A program made the translations under genes and the position numbers. Of a DNA stretch of 46,802 bases, positions 1 through 9,700 are shown piece by piece. How positions within the stretch are numbered: the stretch's first letter is position 1; each line of letters opens with the position of its first letter. This DNA is from TMED108 sp964386795 (GTDB lineage Bacteria; Fidelibacterota; Marinisomatia; Marinisomatales; TCS55): positions 1-46,802 of the forward strand of contig CAYLUE010000006.1 in the NCBI GenBank assembly GCA_964386795.1. The letters run 5' to 3'. The notes below the pieces were generated by a model. That model saw only the letters and a program-made list of their open reading frames with translations. It did not search any database and was not told where the DNA came from.

Positions 1-165
1 GTTGCATCCGCATACTGGATCATAATCCGTGGGGCATACTGTGAGAGGATTAACTAAGCTACTGTCAAAACAGTCCTGATCAAAATTGTTATCTGGCTTA
101 AGGCTTTTATTATCGCAAGTTGTATAAAATAAGAGTAGTGTGAAAAAAGAAAATAATCTAATCAT
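1..165 (-). CDS. Kazal-like domain lipoprotein, N-terminal part (runs off left edge)
   Basis: Reading the minus strand from the ATG at 165 gives 55 residues that remain open at the window edge. The first 17 residues are a hydrophobic signal ending in FYTTC, a plausible lipobox with Cys17 as the lipidated residue. Near the visible end is CPTDYDPVCGCN, which matches the conserved start of Kazal-type protease-inhibitor domains (C-P-x-x-Y-x-P-V-C-G-C/S-N/D). The start overlaps the stop of the upstream carbonic-anhydrase-like gene by 8 bases, so the two are probably translationally coupled. The inference is a surface or periplasmic lipoprotein with at least one Kazal-like module. The rest of the domain is outside the window, so inhibitor function is not shown. 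Confidence 0.6.
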   Translation of the reverse strand, partial: MIRLFSFFTLLLFYTTCDNKSLKPDNNFDQDCFDSSLVNPLTVCPTDYDPVCGCN

Positions 166-685
166 TTTGCGATTTATGAACTGTTGCGAGCTGAACATAT
201 TTTTTTGCCCATTTCACATTCTTATCATATGTATCGTCGGATAATGTTTTAATAACTTTTCCAGGTAGCCCAACAACAAGCCCTAAATCAGGAACATGCA
301 TATTCTCTGTTACAATTGCACCTGCCCCCACTACCGCTCCTTTGCCTATTGTTGCTCCATTCATAATTATTGAACCCATTCCAATTAAAGCGCCATCCCC
401 TATAGTGCAGCCATGAATAATTGCATTGTGACCAATCGTAACATCATTTCCAATAATGACCCCTTGATCATTTTCTAAGTGGAGGACACTGTTATCTTGA
501 ATATTAGAACGTTCACCTACAATAATTTGGTTAATATCAGCCCTAACTACTGTATTGTACCAAACAGAACTTTCAGATTTCATAATTACATCACCAATAA
601 CCTTAGCTCCATCTGCGATAAAAGCTGACTCATTAATTTGAGGAGTTTTTATTGCTACGTTATCGTTGAGTTCAAATTTTTCCAT
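158..685 (-). CDS. Gamma-carbonic anhydrase family hexapeptide-repeat protein (YrdA/PaaY type)
   Basis: A 175-residue left-handed beta-helix protein with many hexapeptide repeats (for example VIIGNDVTIGHNAIIHGCTI). The three zinc-binding histidines of the gamma-CA family are visible at H69, H86 and H91. The conserved R48-A-D50 and the NIQDNSVLH stretch containing Gln63 and Asn65 are also present. Length and layout fit the bacterial YrdA/CaiE/PaaY group, in which some members hydrate CO2 and others have no proven activity. An AGGAG Shine-Dalgarno sits just before the ATG at 685. The start lies 14 bases inside the end of the transporter gene, and the stop overlaps the Kazal-like lipoprotein, giving a three-gene overlapping operon. 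The fold and metal site are secure; carbonic anhydrase activity is inferred. Confidence 0.88.
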   Translation of the reverse strand: MEKFELNDNVAIKTPQINESAFIADGAKVIGDVIMKSESSVWYNTVVRADINQIIVGERSNIQDNSVLHLENDQGVIIGNDVTIGHNAIIHGCTIGDGALIGMGSIIMNGATIGKGAVVGAGAIVTENMHVPDLGLVVGLPGKVIKTLSDDTYDKNVKWAKKYVQLATVHKSQND

Positions 686-1985
686 TATTGTCTCCTAGTT
701 TTTTATAGCAATAGCGCAGATAAAAAGTCTGGCAAAGCCCTGCAAAAACAAAAACATTTACCGCCCAATAGATTCCTGGGAAACTAGCAATATGCGTTCC
801 TATCCACAACCCTATAATAGCGACTCCCGCATATATCATGACCGCTTGACTAATTCCATTTGTTTGATTCTTATTAACTAGCAACCCGCCATACCAGGCT
901 TGATACACTTGATACCCTGGCATTAATATTGCAAAAAGGAGAGTGGTTGAAGAAAGATATGTTAGCTCTTGAGATAGGCCTGATACATACTGAAACCAAT
1001 AACTACCTAAAGGAGTTACTGCCAATAAAACCAAGAAGGCTATTGTTGAAAAAGCCAAAATTCGAGTAAATCTATATAGCTCTACCTTACCATTTGGTCG
1101 ATCTAAAAGCGCAACCACAACCTCATTAAATGCAAAGCCAAGTGATCTTGTAATAAAAACTAATCCATAAACAACAGGCCACGCTGCAAGCGAAGGCAGC
1201 GTTTCTGGCATTCGGCTCATTCCAGCTGAACCTGCAGGGTGAATCAGTAGTGATGCTAATGGTGTAATTGCTAATGGCAAATAAAATTTGGTAAAACCAG
1301 AACGAGTAATTTCAGCGGATTCACTTTTTTGAGAGAGCTTAGTGTTCAAAATTCTCTTCACAGCAAACTGAGCATATAAAGCTTCTGCAGTTACCGCTAA
1401 AGCCACAGCTGAAGAACCAACAACTATACCTGATAAGTCTGTGAACCACCTTCCATATGACAAGATTAGCATTAAGGTCATGAGCCGAATCAAAGTACCT
1501 ACGGCAACCATTTTTGATTTACCGTGCTTAATCATAACCCCTTGGTTTAATCTCCTCCATGCAATCATCAAGGTCCAAGGTGTCATAATTTGTAATCCTA
1601 TCTTTCCAGGATCTATAAGGGATTTTGGTACATTCATTAATTGCTCTGCAACAAAAAAGAATAATGGTGTAAATGCGATGAGAATATGAATGAGAGATAA
1701 TACTAATGACATAATCATCATATACTTAAAGAGCTTTTTATAGGAGGGTAAATCATTGGCTAATGCAGTACTTGCGGTTAGCAACATGATAATCGGACCT
1801 TCAACAACAAGCGAAATTGGATATACCAATGATCCCCATGTTGCTAAAGTTATTTCTGGGGCTGTCATTCTAGCTACAAAGGCAGCAAGCATAGGAGATT
1901 CAATCCCCATCAATAGCCAACTACCGGCTAAAGGTAGCCATAGACGAAATACTTCATTGAGGGTAACAGCCTTGGAATGTTTCAT
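672..1985 (-). CDS. MOP-superfamily multidrug/ANKH-like membrane transporter
   Basis: A 437-residue integral membrane protein with about 12 hydrophobic segments and no signal peptide. It begins with LWLPLAGSWLLMGIESPMLAA and continues with VEGPIIMLLTASTALAND and a basic W-R-R-L-N-Q-G-V-M-I-K loop. The pattern recalls bacterial relatives of the progressive-ankylosis (ANKH) branch of the MOP flippase/MATE superfamily. Vertebrate ANKH is linked to export of citrate, ATP and pyrophosphate; the bacterial substrates are unknown to me. It is the first gene of the operon with the gamma-CA-like protein and Kazal-like lipoprotein. A 120-bp divergent intergenic region separates it from the asparaginase gene, so its promoter is probably at 1986-2107. 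Family assignment is from memory of sequence pattern; a general MATE-type exporter is the alternative. Confidence 0.6.
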   Translation of the reverse strand: MKHSKAVTLNEVFRLWLPLAGSWLLMGIESPMLAAFVARMTAPEITLATWGSLVYPISLVVEGPIIMLLTASTALANDLPSYKKLFKYMMIMSLVLSLIHILIAFTPLFFFVAEQLMNVPKSLIDPGKIGLQIMTPWTLMIAWRRLNQGVMIKHGKSKMVAVGTLIRLMTLMLILSYGRWFTDLSGIVVGSSAVALAVTAEALYAQFAVKRILNTKLSQKSESAEITRSGFTKFYLPLAITPLASLLIHPAGSAGMSRMPETLPSLAAWPVVYGLVFITRSLGFAFNEVVVALLDRPNGKVELYRFTRILAFSTIAFLVLLAVTPLGSYWFQYVSGLSQELTYLSSTTLLFAILMPGYQVYQAWYGGLLVNKNQTNGISQAVMIYAGVAIIGLWIGTHIASFPGIYWAVNVFVFAGLCQTFYLRYCYKKLGDNNGKI

Positions 1986-2107
1986 AAATATACTAAATCG
2001 AATAGCTAAATTAGGGCAATCTAATTACTGGTCATAATCATTATCATTTGAATTAGAAAAATATCATCTTAAAATTATGGTCTACATTTTTAAAGGAGTA
2101 AAACCAT

Positions 2108-3139
2108 ATGATCGATCGGCGTAAATTTATTAAATCTATTTCAGCTTTGGGCATTTCTCTTCCAACCTTGCATTCTAATTTATTGGCTAAAACAGTGAAG
2201 TCTACAAAAAATAATCCAGTTCTTCTTTGTAGTCGTGGTGAAAAATGGGGTAAAAAAGTATTAAGGCCAGGTTGGGATGTTTTAAGGAAAAATGGTTCAC
2301 TGCTTGACGCAATTGAGCTTTCTGCTAATGTAACTGAGCTAGACCCTAATGATACCTCTGTTGGGTATGGTGGTTTACCTAATATGAATGGAGTGGTTCA
2401 ATTGGATGCTTCAATCATGAATGGACCTGATCATAACTGCGGTTCGGTTGCATGCATTGAAGGCGTAAAGACACCTTGCTCTGTTGCTCGTCTTGTGATG
2501 GAAAGAACAGATCATATACATCTTGTTGGTAAAGGTGCTCAAGATTTTGCAAAAATGCATGGTTTTAAAATAGAAAATTTGCTGACTGAAAAAACAAGAA
2601 AGATTTGGGTAAAATGGAGAGAAAATCTTTCTGATAAAGATGATTATTTTCCTCCAAAAGACGACAATTACTCCAGCAAAAGAACAACAGGAACAATAAA
2701 TGTTCTTGGTATGGATAGCAATGGAGATATTGCAGGTATCACTACTACTAGTGGACTTGCCTGGAAAATACCAGGGAGAGTTGGCGATTCACCAATTATT
2801 GGAGCTGGACTTTACCTGGATAATGAAGTCGGCGCAGTTGGGGCAACTGGTCGAGGTGAGGAAATGATCCGTTCGTGCGGTTCATTTCTTGGTGTAGAGC
2901 TTATGCGCAATGGCAGAAGCCCGCAAGAGGCTTGTGAAGAAGTTTGCAAAAGAATTGTTGATATTAATGGCGGTACATCAAAAGTTGATTTTAATGATAA
3001 GATAGTAGCGCTTGGTAAAAATGGAGAGGTCGGCTGTGCGTCGATCAGAGAAAAGAAAGGTGATAACCCTGAAATTGCAACATGGTCTAAAAAAGGGTTT
3101 AAAGTAACAAAGGGCACTTATCTCATTGAAGAAAAATAG
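2108..3139 (+). CDS. Glycosylasparaginase (N4-(beta-N-acetylglucosaminyl)-L-asparaginase), Tat-exported
   Basis: A 343-residue Ntn-hydrolase of the type-2 asparaginase family. The N terminus MIDRRKFIKS followed by a hydrophobic stretch is a twin-arginine export signal. The autocatalytic cleavage site is predicted before Thr196 (G-T-I-N-V). The substrate-binding GRVGDSP (residues 223-229) and GATGRGEE (245-252) match the aspartylglucosaminidase family. Such enzymes are made as one chain, cleave themselves into alpha and beta subunits, and hydrolyse the sugar-Asn link of N-glycans. AAAGGAGT ends seven bases before the ATG, supporting this start. It stands alone on the plus strand, and the helicase gene converges on it 19 bases downstream. 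An isoaspartyl peptidase activity is the main alternative, but GRVGDSP favours glycosylasparaginase. Confidence 0.88.
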   Translation: MIDRRKFIKSISALGISLPTLHSNLLAKTVKSTKNNPVLLCSRGEKWGKKVLRPGWDVLRKNGSLLDAIELSANVTELDPNDTSVGYGGLPNMNGVVQLDASIMNGPDHNCGSVACIEGVKTPCSVARLVMERTDHIHLVGKGAQDFAKMHGFKIENLLTEKTRKIWVKWRENLSDKDDYFPPKDDNYSSKRTTGTINVLGMDSNGDIAGITTTSGLAWKIPGRVGDSPIIGAGLYLDNEVGAVGATGRGEEMIRSCGSFLGVELMRNGRSPQEACEEVCKRIVDINGGTSKVDFNDKIVALGKNGEVGCASIREKKGDNPEIATWSKKGFKVTKGTYLIEEK

Positions 3140-3158
3140 AGTTATTTAGAACACTTAT

Positions 3159-4619
3159 TTACCTAGTTCTTTTTTTATTGCTTCGCCTGTTCTTTCTATT
3201 GTTCTTTTTTGAATTATAGAATTTTCTTCGATTTCTTTTTTGCCTATGGGTCTTTCCTGATCCATGACTTTCTTCATTAATATCTTTTGAGTTTTTATAA
3301 TAGGATAAATACCTGTTGAACTCAGTTGATACGAAATGTTTTATAAGTTCTTCTCTATCCAGCCAATTAAGCTTATCGTAGATATATGGTAAAAATTGTT
3401 CAATTTGCTCTTCGTTAACATCAACTTTTTCAATTTTATCAATGAGTGCATATAAGCGCTTTTTACAAATATCCAATCCGTTTGGTACTTTTTGCTTATT
3501 AAAGGATATGCCAGATGTTTTTTCAATATCTTTTAATTTTCTGTGTTCGCGTCCATGGATAATTGCAATTGATATTCCTTTCTTTCCTGCCCTTCCAGTC
3601 CTGCCGCTTCTATGAACATATATCTCATCATCATCAGGTAAATTATAATTAATCACATGAGTTAAATTTTCAACATCCAATCCTCGGGCAGCTACATCTG
3701 TTGCTACTAAAATCTGCAATTGTCCTTTTCTAAAACGCCTCATAACTTCATCTCGTTCAGATTGAGATAGGTCGCCGTGTATTGTGTCAGCGTTATAATG
3801 ATCATTGATCAGTTTGTTAGCAACATCTTTGGTTTCTCTTCGGGTACGACAAAAAACAATTCCATATATATCTGGGTTCATATCCGCAATTCGCTTTACT
3901 ACTTCGTATCTATGTTTTGCTTGGACCATGTAATATACATGTTGAACATTTTCTGCTGCTTTATTTACGCGTGCAACAGATATCTCTAATGAGTTGTTCA
4001 TGTATTTTTTCGTAACCCCAATAACTTTTGTGGTCATGGTTGCTGAAAAAAGTAACGTTTGTCTTTCACTTGAGCTGGCTTTTAATATATACTCTAAATC
4101 ATCTTTAAAACCCATTGTTAGCATTTCATCTGCTTCGTCTAGAACTAAACGTTTTGTTTTCCCGATAAATAGTTTTTTCCTTTTAATTAGATCTTTAGTT
4201 CTGCCTGGTGTGCCAACAATAATTTGGGGCTCTTTTTTCAACGACTTAAACTGTTTGTCAATTTTAACTCCCCCATAAACAGCTAAGATATTTATCGTTT
4301 TCAAATATTTGGAGTAGCTTCTTAAGTCATTTGTAATTTGAATACATAGTTCTCGGGTTGGGCATAAAATGAGTGCTTGAACATTGGGATTCTCTGTATT
4401 AATCGTATCTAATAAAGGCAAACCAAAGGCGGCTGTCTTTCCTGTGCCGGTCTGTGCCGAAGCAATCAAATCCTGACTAGAAGACATTAAATGCGGAATA
4501 ACTTTTTCCTGAATAGGCGTAGGGTGGTTAAAGCCTAGTTCATTGATTGCTTTTATTATTTCTTTTTTTAAAGAAAAATTAATAAAGGATTTTTTGTTTC
4601 CAGAAATTTCAGTAGTCAT
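3159..4619 (-). CDS. DEAD-box ATP-dependent RNA helicase
   Basis: A 486-residue cytoplasmic RNA helicase with all core motifs in order: Q-motif TPIQ (34-37), Walker A AQTGTGKT (55-62), PTRE (87-90), DEAD (161-164), SAT (192-194), and the C-terminal HRSGRTGRAG (336-345). After the RecA-like core there is a helical segment of about 80 residues. The protein then ends in a strongly basic K/R/N-rich tail (about 455-486), typical for unspecific RNA binding. No recognisable DbpA-type RNA-binding domain is seen, so the subfamily (DeaD, RhlE or other) is left open. Likely roles are ribosome assembly, mRNA turnover or cold adaptation. It lies 67 bases downstream of the glycosyltransferase on the same strand, which may mean co-transcription. 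Confidence 0.95.
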   Translation of the reverse strand: MTTEISGNKKSFINFSLKKEIIKAINELGFNHPTPIQEKVIPHLMSSSQDLIASAQTGTGKTAAFGLPLLDTINTENPNVQALILCPTRELCIQITNDLRSYSKYLKTINILAVYGGVKIDKQFKSLKKEPQIIVGTPGRTKDLIKRKKLFIGKTKRLVLDEADEMLTMGFKDDLEYILKASSSERQTLLFSATMTTKVIGVTKKYMNNSLEISVARVNKAAENVQHVYYMVQAKHRYEVVKRIADMNPDIYGIVFCRTRRETKDVANKLINDHYNADTIHGDLSQSERDEVMRRFRKGQLQILVATDVAARGLDVENLTHVINYNLPDDDEIYVHRSGRTGRAGKKGISIAIIHGREHRKLKDIEKTSGISFNKQKVPNGLDICKKRLYALIDKIEKVDVNEEQIEQFLPYIYDKLNWLDREELIKHFVSTEFNRYLSYYKNSKDINEESHGSGKTHRQKRNRRKFYNSKKNNRKNRRSNKKRTR

Positions 4620-4686
4620 ATTTAGATTAAGTATTAATAATTATAAGATATCGAGCGAGGAGTATACTGTAGTTTGGTGAGATTAC

Positions 4687-5784
4687 TTACTTAATTAATA
4701 AAGTAAGTAATTCGTCATATTCCGGACAAATTGTTTTCCAGTCGTATTGCTTGAACGATGCGCTAATTTCAATTTTCCGCGTTTCTCCTATATTTATGAT
4801 GCTGTACTTTACTTTGTCATATAATTCAGTATCATTATCATAGATATGGTTATTGTAATTTTGTTTCGGTAGTAGCTCCGGATAAGTCAATCTTCTGGGC
4901 AAAATAGGATATACGCCACAATAGATGGCTTCTACAATACTACCGCCAAAGAAATCTTGATTACTGGTAACAGGTAGAATATCAGCCTTCCATAGCCATT
5001 TTGCATATTCTGAAAAATTCTCACAAAAACCAAAATGTACGATATGTTTTTTTAATCGATCTTTTGCCTCATCAAATATATTGGGTCTTGTATGAAAACT
5101 TTCTCCAAGCAAAGCAACATCAAATTCGATATTGTCTTTATGTAATTGGTATAAACATTGAAAAAAGGGCTCTGGGTTCTTATCGTATTCCCAGCGATGA
5201 TTCCACAGTACTAATGGACTTCCTTTTTTTTTAGTTTGATACTGATCAAATTTAGATAAATCCATACCAAGATATAATACCCGACTCTTTTCTTTAATTT
5301 TTTCAATTACATCTAGTTCATTATGATCGGGATAATTTTTTAACAATTGTAAACTCTCATTATGAAAAGACTCTAGATGATAATTAGAATTAAATAATAC
5401 ATGATCAGCTGCTAAAGCAGATGAAAGATTGATAAAGCCATAATGTTCTCGTTTTTCTCTAACGTTTTTATCTGAAGCTGGCCATGGATATGAAAGTTGA
5501 TTTTCATGAAAATATATGGCGTTCGGGACCTGAGCTGTTCGACTTTTAGTGAGACTTAAAAATGTTGTCAGGTCTAACATGTCCGTCGCAAGAATTAAGT
5601 CAGGGGAAAAATCCATTTCCATAAACTGTTTTGCCAGAGAAATGGCACCACCATGCATCCTCCATTTCCAGAATTTCCCAGGCAAAGAAATTATCTCAAC
5701 ATTGTGACCACTAAAAGACTGGAATCCTTTCGCCCAAGATTTGTGTGATCCTGAAAAATATGGCTCTACTAATAAAATGTTCAT
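4687..5784 (-). CDS. DUF3524 glycosyltransferase, tRNA-queuosine alpha-mannosyltransferase (QTMAN/GTDC1)-like
   Basis: A 365-residue GT-B fold glycosyltransferase with no signal peptide, so cytoplasmic. The N-terminal half carries hallmarks of the DUF3524/GTDC1 family: EPYFSGSHKSWAKGF (7-21), SLPGKFWKWRMHGGA (33-47), ATDMLDL (66-72) and YFHENQLSYPW (91-101). The C-terminal half has the donor-site features LWNHRWEYDKNP (193-204) and GGSIVEA with Glu285, as in GT1/GT4-type enzymes. The animal member transfers mannose to queuosine at position 34 of tRNA-Asp. By family, the likely reaction here is GDP-mannose plus Q-tRNA giving mannosyl-Q-tRNA, but this is inference. Neighbours are an RNA helicase and an unknown exported protein. 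No queuosine biosynthesis genes are in the window. Confidence 0.82.
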   Translation of the reverse strand: MNILLVEPYFSGSHKSWAKGFQSFSGHNVEIISLPGKFWKWRMHGGAISLAKQFMEMDFSPDLILATDMLDLTTFLSLTKSRTAQVPNAIYFHENQLSYPWPASDKNVREKREHYGFINLSSALAADHVLFNSNYHLESFHNESLQLLKNYPDHNELDVIEKIKEKSRVLYLGMDLSKFDQYQTKKKGSPLVLWNHRWEYDKNPEPFFQCLYQLHKDNIEFDVALLGESFHTRPNIFDEAKDRLKKHIVHFGFCENFSEYAKWLWKADILPVTSNQDFFGGSIVEAIYCGVYPILPRRLTYPELLPKQNYNNHIYDNDTELYDKVKYSIINIGETRKIEISASFKQYDWKTICPEYDELLTLLIK

Positions 5785-5839
5785 ATAAGGTTATAATTAT
5801 TTGAAAAAAATGAACCGCGCAACGTTCAGGATTGGTGGC

Positions 5840-6511
5840 TTAAATCCCAGTATCAACTGAGCAAGTTTTTCTCCATTTTTTATACCATCGTGAAAATTTC
5901 CACCAGTTCCATAGTGAGTTTTTTTTCATTGCAGAAAAAACATTTCTCTGATATTCTAAAGATTGCTCAGGGGTCATTCTATATACTCTTCTCGCATCCC
6001 CATGCAGACCTTTCAATACAAGCCACTGCCCTTTAACATAGACCAGTGTATGTATAGATGCCTCTTCACCAGAAGGGTTTAAAAGGTAGACATGAGTTAA
6101 ATCCTCAACACCTGCTAATTTCCTTCTCCAGTTGACAGCTAATACCGGCGCTTCAAGCGTAACCCTAGTCATAGGGGTAAATAATACATTTAATATTCGC
6201 CAAGACTCATCAGCGCTAATCTGTCCATCTTTGGCATGCCTCACCATATTTTCAATATTTTGAAGCTCTAAGGGAACAATAAAATCTACTTTCTCTTCAA
6301 TAATACCTTTTTCAAAATAAAAACTATCGCCTTGATGGTGAATAGTGAAACTCTCTCCAGTTTCTTTAATCTTTATACCTAAATTTTCAAATACACCATT
6401 GAAGTAGTTTAGCAGTTCTGGTGTTTGAAGAATTTTTTCCCATTTCTGCAACGAAGATACTTCTTGAGCATTAATAGAAATTGATAGTAGTAATAAAAGA
6501 AATAAGCGCAT
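5840..6511 (-). CDS. Exported protein of unknown function
   Basis: A 223-residue protein with a clear signal peptide (MRLFLLLLLSISINAQ, cleavage after about residue 15). I do not recognise the family with certainty. The stretch of about residues 40-125 (a TIHHQGDSFYFEKG strand pair, then a helical segment, then MTRVTLEAPVL) has a vague SCP2/sterol-carrier-like layout, but this is weak. The C-terminal third is rich in Trp, Arg and Lys (NSLWNWWKFSRWYKKW, about 198-213), which suggests an amphipathic membrane- or nucleic-acid-contacting segment. It sits between the queuosine mannosyltransferase-like gene (55-bp gap) and a 53-residue membrane protein (30-bp gap), all on the minus strand. No function is assigned. 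Confidence 0.75.
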   Translation of the reverse strand: MRLFLLLLLSISINAQEVSSLQKWEKILQTPELLNYFNGVFENLGIKIKETGESFTIHHQGDSFYFEKGIIEEKVDFIVPLELQNIENMVRHAKDGQISADESWRILNVLFTPMTRVTLEAPVLAVNWRRKLAGVEDLTHVYLLNPSGEEASIHTLVYVKGQWLVLKGLHGDARRVYRMTPEQSLEYQRNVFSAMKKNSLWNWWKFSRWYKKWRKTCSVDTGI

Positions 6512-6541
6512 TGCGACAATAAGTCTAAAGTAAACCTAAAA

Positions 6542-6703
6542 TCATGATAGGAAAGTTGAATAGACTAACCATATCATTAACAAAACCATAATTGCTGATA
6601 TAGTATAATCTTGCCACTTTTTAAGTTTAATCTTTTTCCACATTATCACTTGCCAAATAAGAAGGATTATGGCAAGAAGTAATGCCGTTACATTATAAGT
6701 CAT
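6542..6703 (-). CDS. Small membrane protein, 53 residues, two predicted transmembrane helices
   Basis: A short open frame from the ATG at 6703 to the TGA at 6542-6544. It encodes an N-terminal helix (about residues 6-21, VTALLLAIILLIWQVI), a basic loop WKKIKLKKW, and a second helix (about 34-53, with IMVLLMIWLVY). The loop charge would put both ends outside and the loop in the cytoplasm by the positive-inside rule. It fits neatly into the space between the amidohydrolase stop (8 bases upstream) and the next gene (30 bases downstream). A weak AAAGAG lies ahead of the ATG and overlaps the amidohydrolase stop. No family recognised. Two well-formed helices and the tight spacing favour a real gene, but codon evidence over 53 codons is limited. 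Confidence 0.5.
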   Translation of the reverse strand: MTYNVTALLLAIILLIWQVIMWKKIKLKKWQDYTISAIMVLLMIWLVYSTFLS

Positions 6704-6711
6704 TTACTGCT

Positions 6712-9700
6712 TTACTCTTTAAAATAAAGTTTTTCTGCAGGTTTGGGGTCAGGGAATACTCTAGCTGCATCTTTTCCGCTATAGATTACTCCATTTTTTA
6801 CTACATATTCGATTGAGCGTGTATTCTTTATATCTTCAAGGGGATTTTTTGTCATAATAACCATATCTGCGAGTTTTCCAGGTTCAATAGATCCAAGAAT
6901 ATGATCTAAGCCATGATGCTTAAACCCATTAATGGTGGCAATTTCAATCGCATCGTAATTTGAAAAGGTACCATGGGTAAACAATTCCATTTCCCAGTGC
7001 GCTCCTAAGCCCATCATTTGGCCATGTGCACCCATATGCATTGTCACGCCCCGATCATATAATTTTTTTAATGTCACTCCCATTTGAGCGGTATAATGAT
7101 CATCGGGCCAATAGTGGGTTGGTCTACGCAATCTAATTAATTCATCTTTTCTAAAGAAATTTAATAGCTTGGTATCTTCCCATAGTCGCTCTGTTTGATG
7201 GAAATATGTTTCTCCTGAAGGTCCATTATATACAACAACCAAAGTGGGGGTAATACCTAAGTCAGAAGTGTTTAATAACTGGATAACATCTTCATAGATT
7301 GGCTCAAGACCCATAGTATGCTCAAGACCTGTAAATCCGTCAACGATTTGAGTCATATTCATTTGAGGGTTTGAAAACGACTCACTAATAATATTAATAC
7401 CAAGCTGCCTAGAGGCTTCGACTAGATGCTGTCTTTCAATTCGATTATGGTTTGAATAATCTTTTACAGCAGTTGCACCATGGTCTTTATTGAATTGGAC
7501 GTGCTCTAATGCATCTTTAAGGCTTTTTATGGGTCGATACATTTTTGTTCTATACTTAGTAACAAAAATAGGATCACCAACTGAATAAATTCGCGGACCG
7601 GCAATGTCGCCCCGCTGAATCATATCTGATACCCAAAAATCTTTTTGCGTTGTTCCATACACGTCGTACATAGTTGTAACTCCATAAGCGAGATTTGCCT
7701 GAAGACCGTAAAGATTTTGTTCTATCACATTGAGTGCAGAAATAGGACTTCCATAATGGCCATGCGCATCAAACATTCCCGGCATTATCGTTCTTCCTTC
7801 CATATCATATACTTTAGCAGATTTTGGAATTCTTACATCATCGCCAACAGATATTATCTTATTATTTCTAACCAGAACTGTTACACCTTCTAAGATATCT
7901 TTTTCTTCATTCATAGTAATTACGCGAACATTTTTAAACACAATCACGCTGCCTGGATTATCTAAATCATATGATATAGATAGGTCAGTTTTAGAGAGTT
8001 TAGGCTTTTGATCTAAAACTGCATTTATTGACTTTTCGTAATGATATTTACCGCGCGTCCATAATAAAGTCTTGCTATCAGCAGACCATGACATGAAATC
8101 CCCATCATGCATTTTATCTACCCGCTGCGTATATCCAAGATTATCTTCCGCGCTAATGTTAGAAGTTTTTCCAAAATATTCAAATGGAGTTACAAAGCTA
8201 CGGTGATATTCACGAAATGCAATCCACTGCATATCAGGTGAGATAATTGCTCTGGTTGCATGGGGAAATCTATAGACTTCTTTTTCATCCAATCCATCCC
8301 AGGAAATAGATTTAACAGTTAAAGTATCATTTACGTAATCTGAATAATAAATGCGATTATCATTGCCAAAGTATACGCTTGGAGGTCGTTTAGCATATCG
8401 ATTTCCACTCCATGTGATTGTTGCTAATTCTGTTTCTTTACCATCTTGGTTTAAGATCAATTCAAAATCCCTTTGGCTCTCTAAATGCTTTCCATTGATT
8501 AGTGAACCTGCACCTCGAACATATGCTAACGCACCATCTTTTGATACAATGATTGATCCGTATTGCGTTGGAGTGTCAGTGATTTTTTTCTTCTTACTTC
8601 CGCTCAAGTCCATTTGGTAAACGGCGCCCATTTCTTCATCATTCCAAGATGCATAATAAACTTTTCGCGATTTTGGATCATAATAGGGATTGGTTTCATG
8701 ATCTTTTGATCTGGTCAGATTTTTTACTTTGGATCCATTTTTAAGATATAAATCACCTAATGCTTCATATAGTATACCTGCTGGCGTTGGTTGCGACCAG
8801 CGGTGCGATCTTGTTGTTGTTTTTTCTTTGGGCACATCTAGTTTAAATCGCACGGTTTGTTTAATCTCGCGCTTAACTTTTGCTGTGAATTTAATTTTTT
8901 TAGATTTTGATGTAGTCACATTGACCGAATGAATCCCACCATTAAATGATACAAAAATTTCTTTACCATTAGGGTGCCAGCTCATATTGGTATAAGAACC
9001 ATAAAAACTGCCGCTATCCATGCGATCATAATCGAGATCTCTACTTACAATTCTCTCTTCATTGGTTTGGATATTTCTTACAACCAACACAGTTTGCCTA
9101 TCATCGCGATGGATATAGGCCAAAAATTTGCCATCTTTAGATAAAGTAGGATTAGCTGCACCCCCAGGTCTATCAATATATATTTCAATATCTCCATTTT
9201 TCATATTATAGGTTTTGATTCTATCTCCGCTGCGATATAAAGGGGCATCGCCATGGGCAAAATATACAAGATCATTGCTTGGGTGCATTTGAAAATGTGT
9301 CACTGGTGCTCTTGAACCTGGAGGAATAAGTTCATGTTTTTTCCCATACATATTGAACATATATACCGGGTGGCGAACTTTCATATTAAGCGCAGTTCCA
9401 AAAATATGTTTGCCATCTGCTGACCATGTCCCTTGATGGACAGGCCTATTCATTTTACTAATATTTTTCATTTCACCGCTTTTAAGCTCCTGAACCCATA
9501 CATCGTCGCTACCACTTCTATCTGAGGTAAAAAGAATCTGTTCGCCATCAGGGCTAAACCTTGGAAACATATTCCATGAAGTGCCTTTGGTAATTGCCTC
9601 CGCCCTACCTCCATTAATTGGCATCAGGTAAATATGTCCTAATAAATCAAATGCAATAGTTCGCCCATTGGGAGAAACGTCTACGCTAATTAATGTTCCT

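Noticed and set aside
3148..3177. Possible terminator after the glycosylasparaginase (AGAAC/GTTCT with T run)
   Set aside because: Only a 5-bp stem with a 13-base loop; too weak to call.
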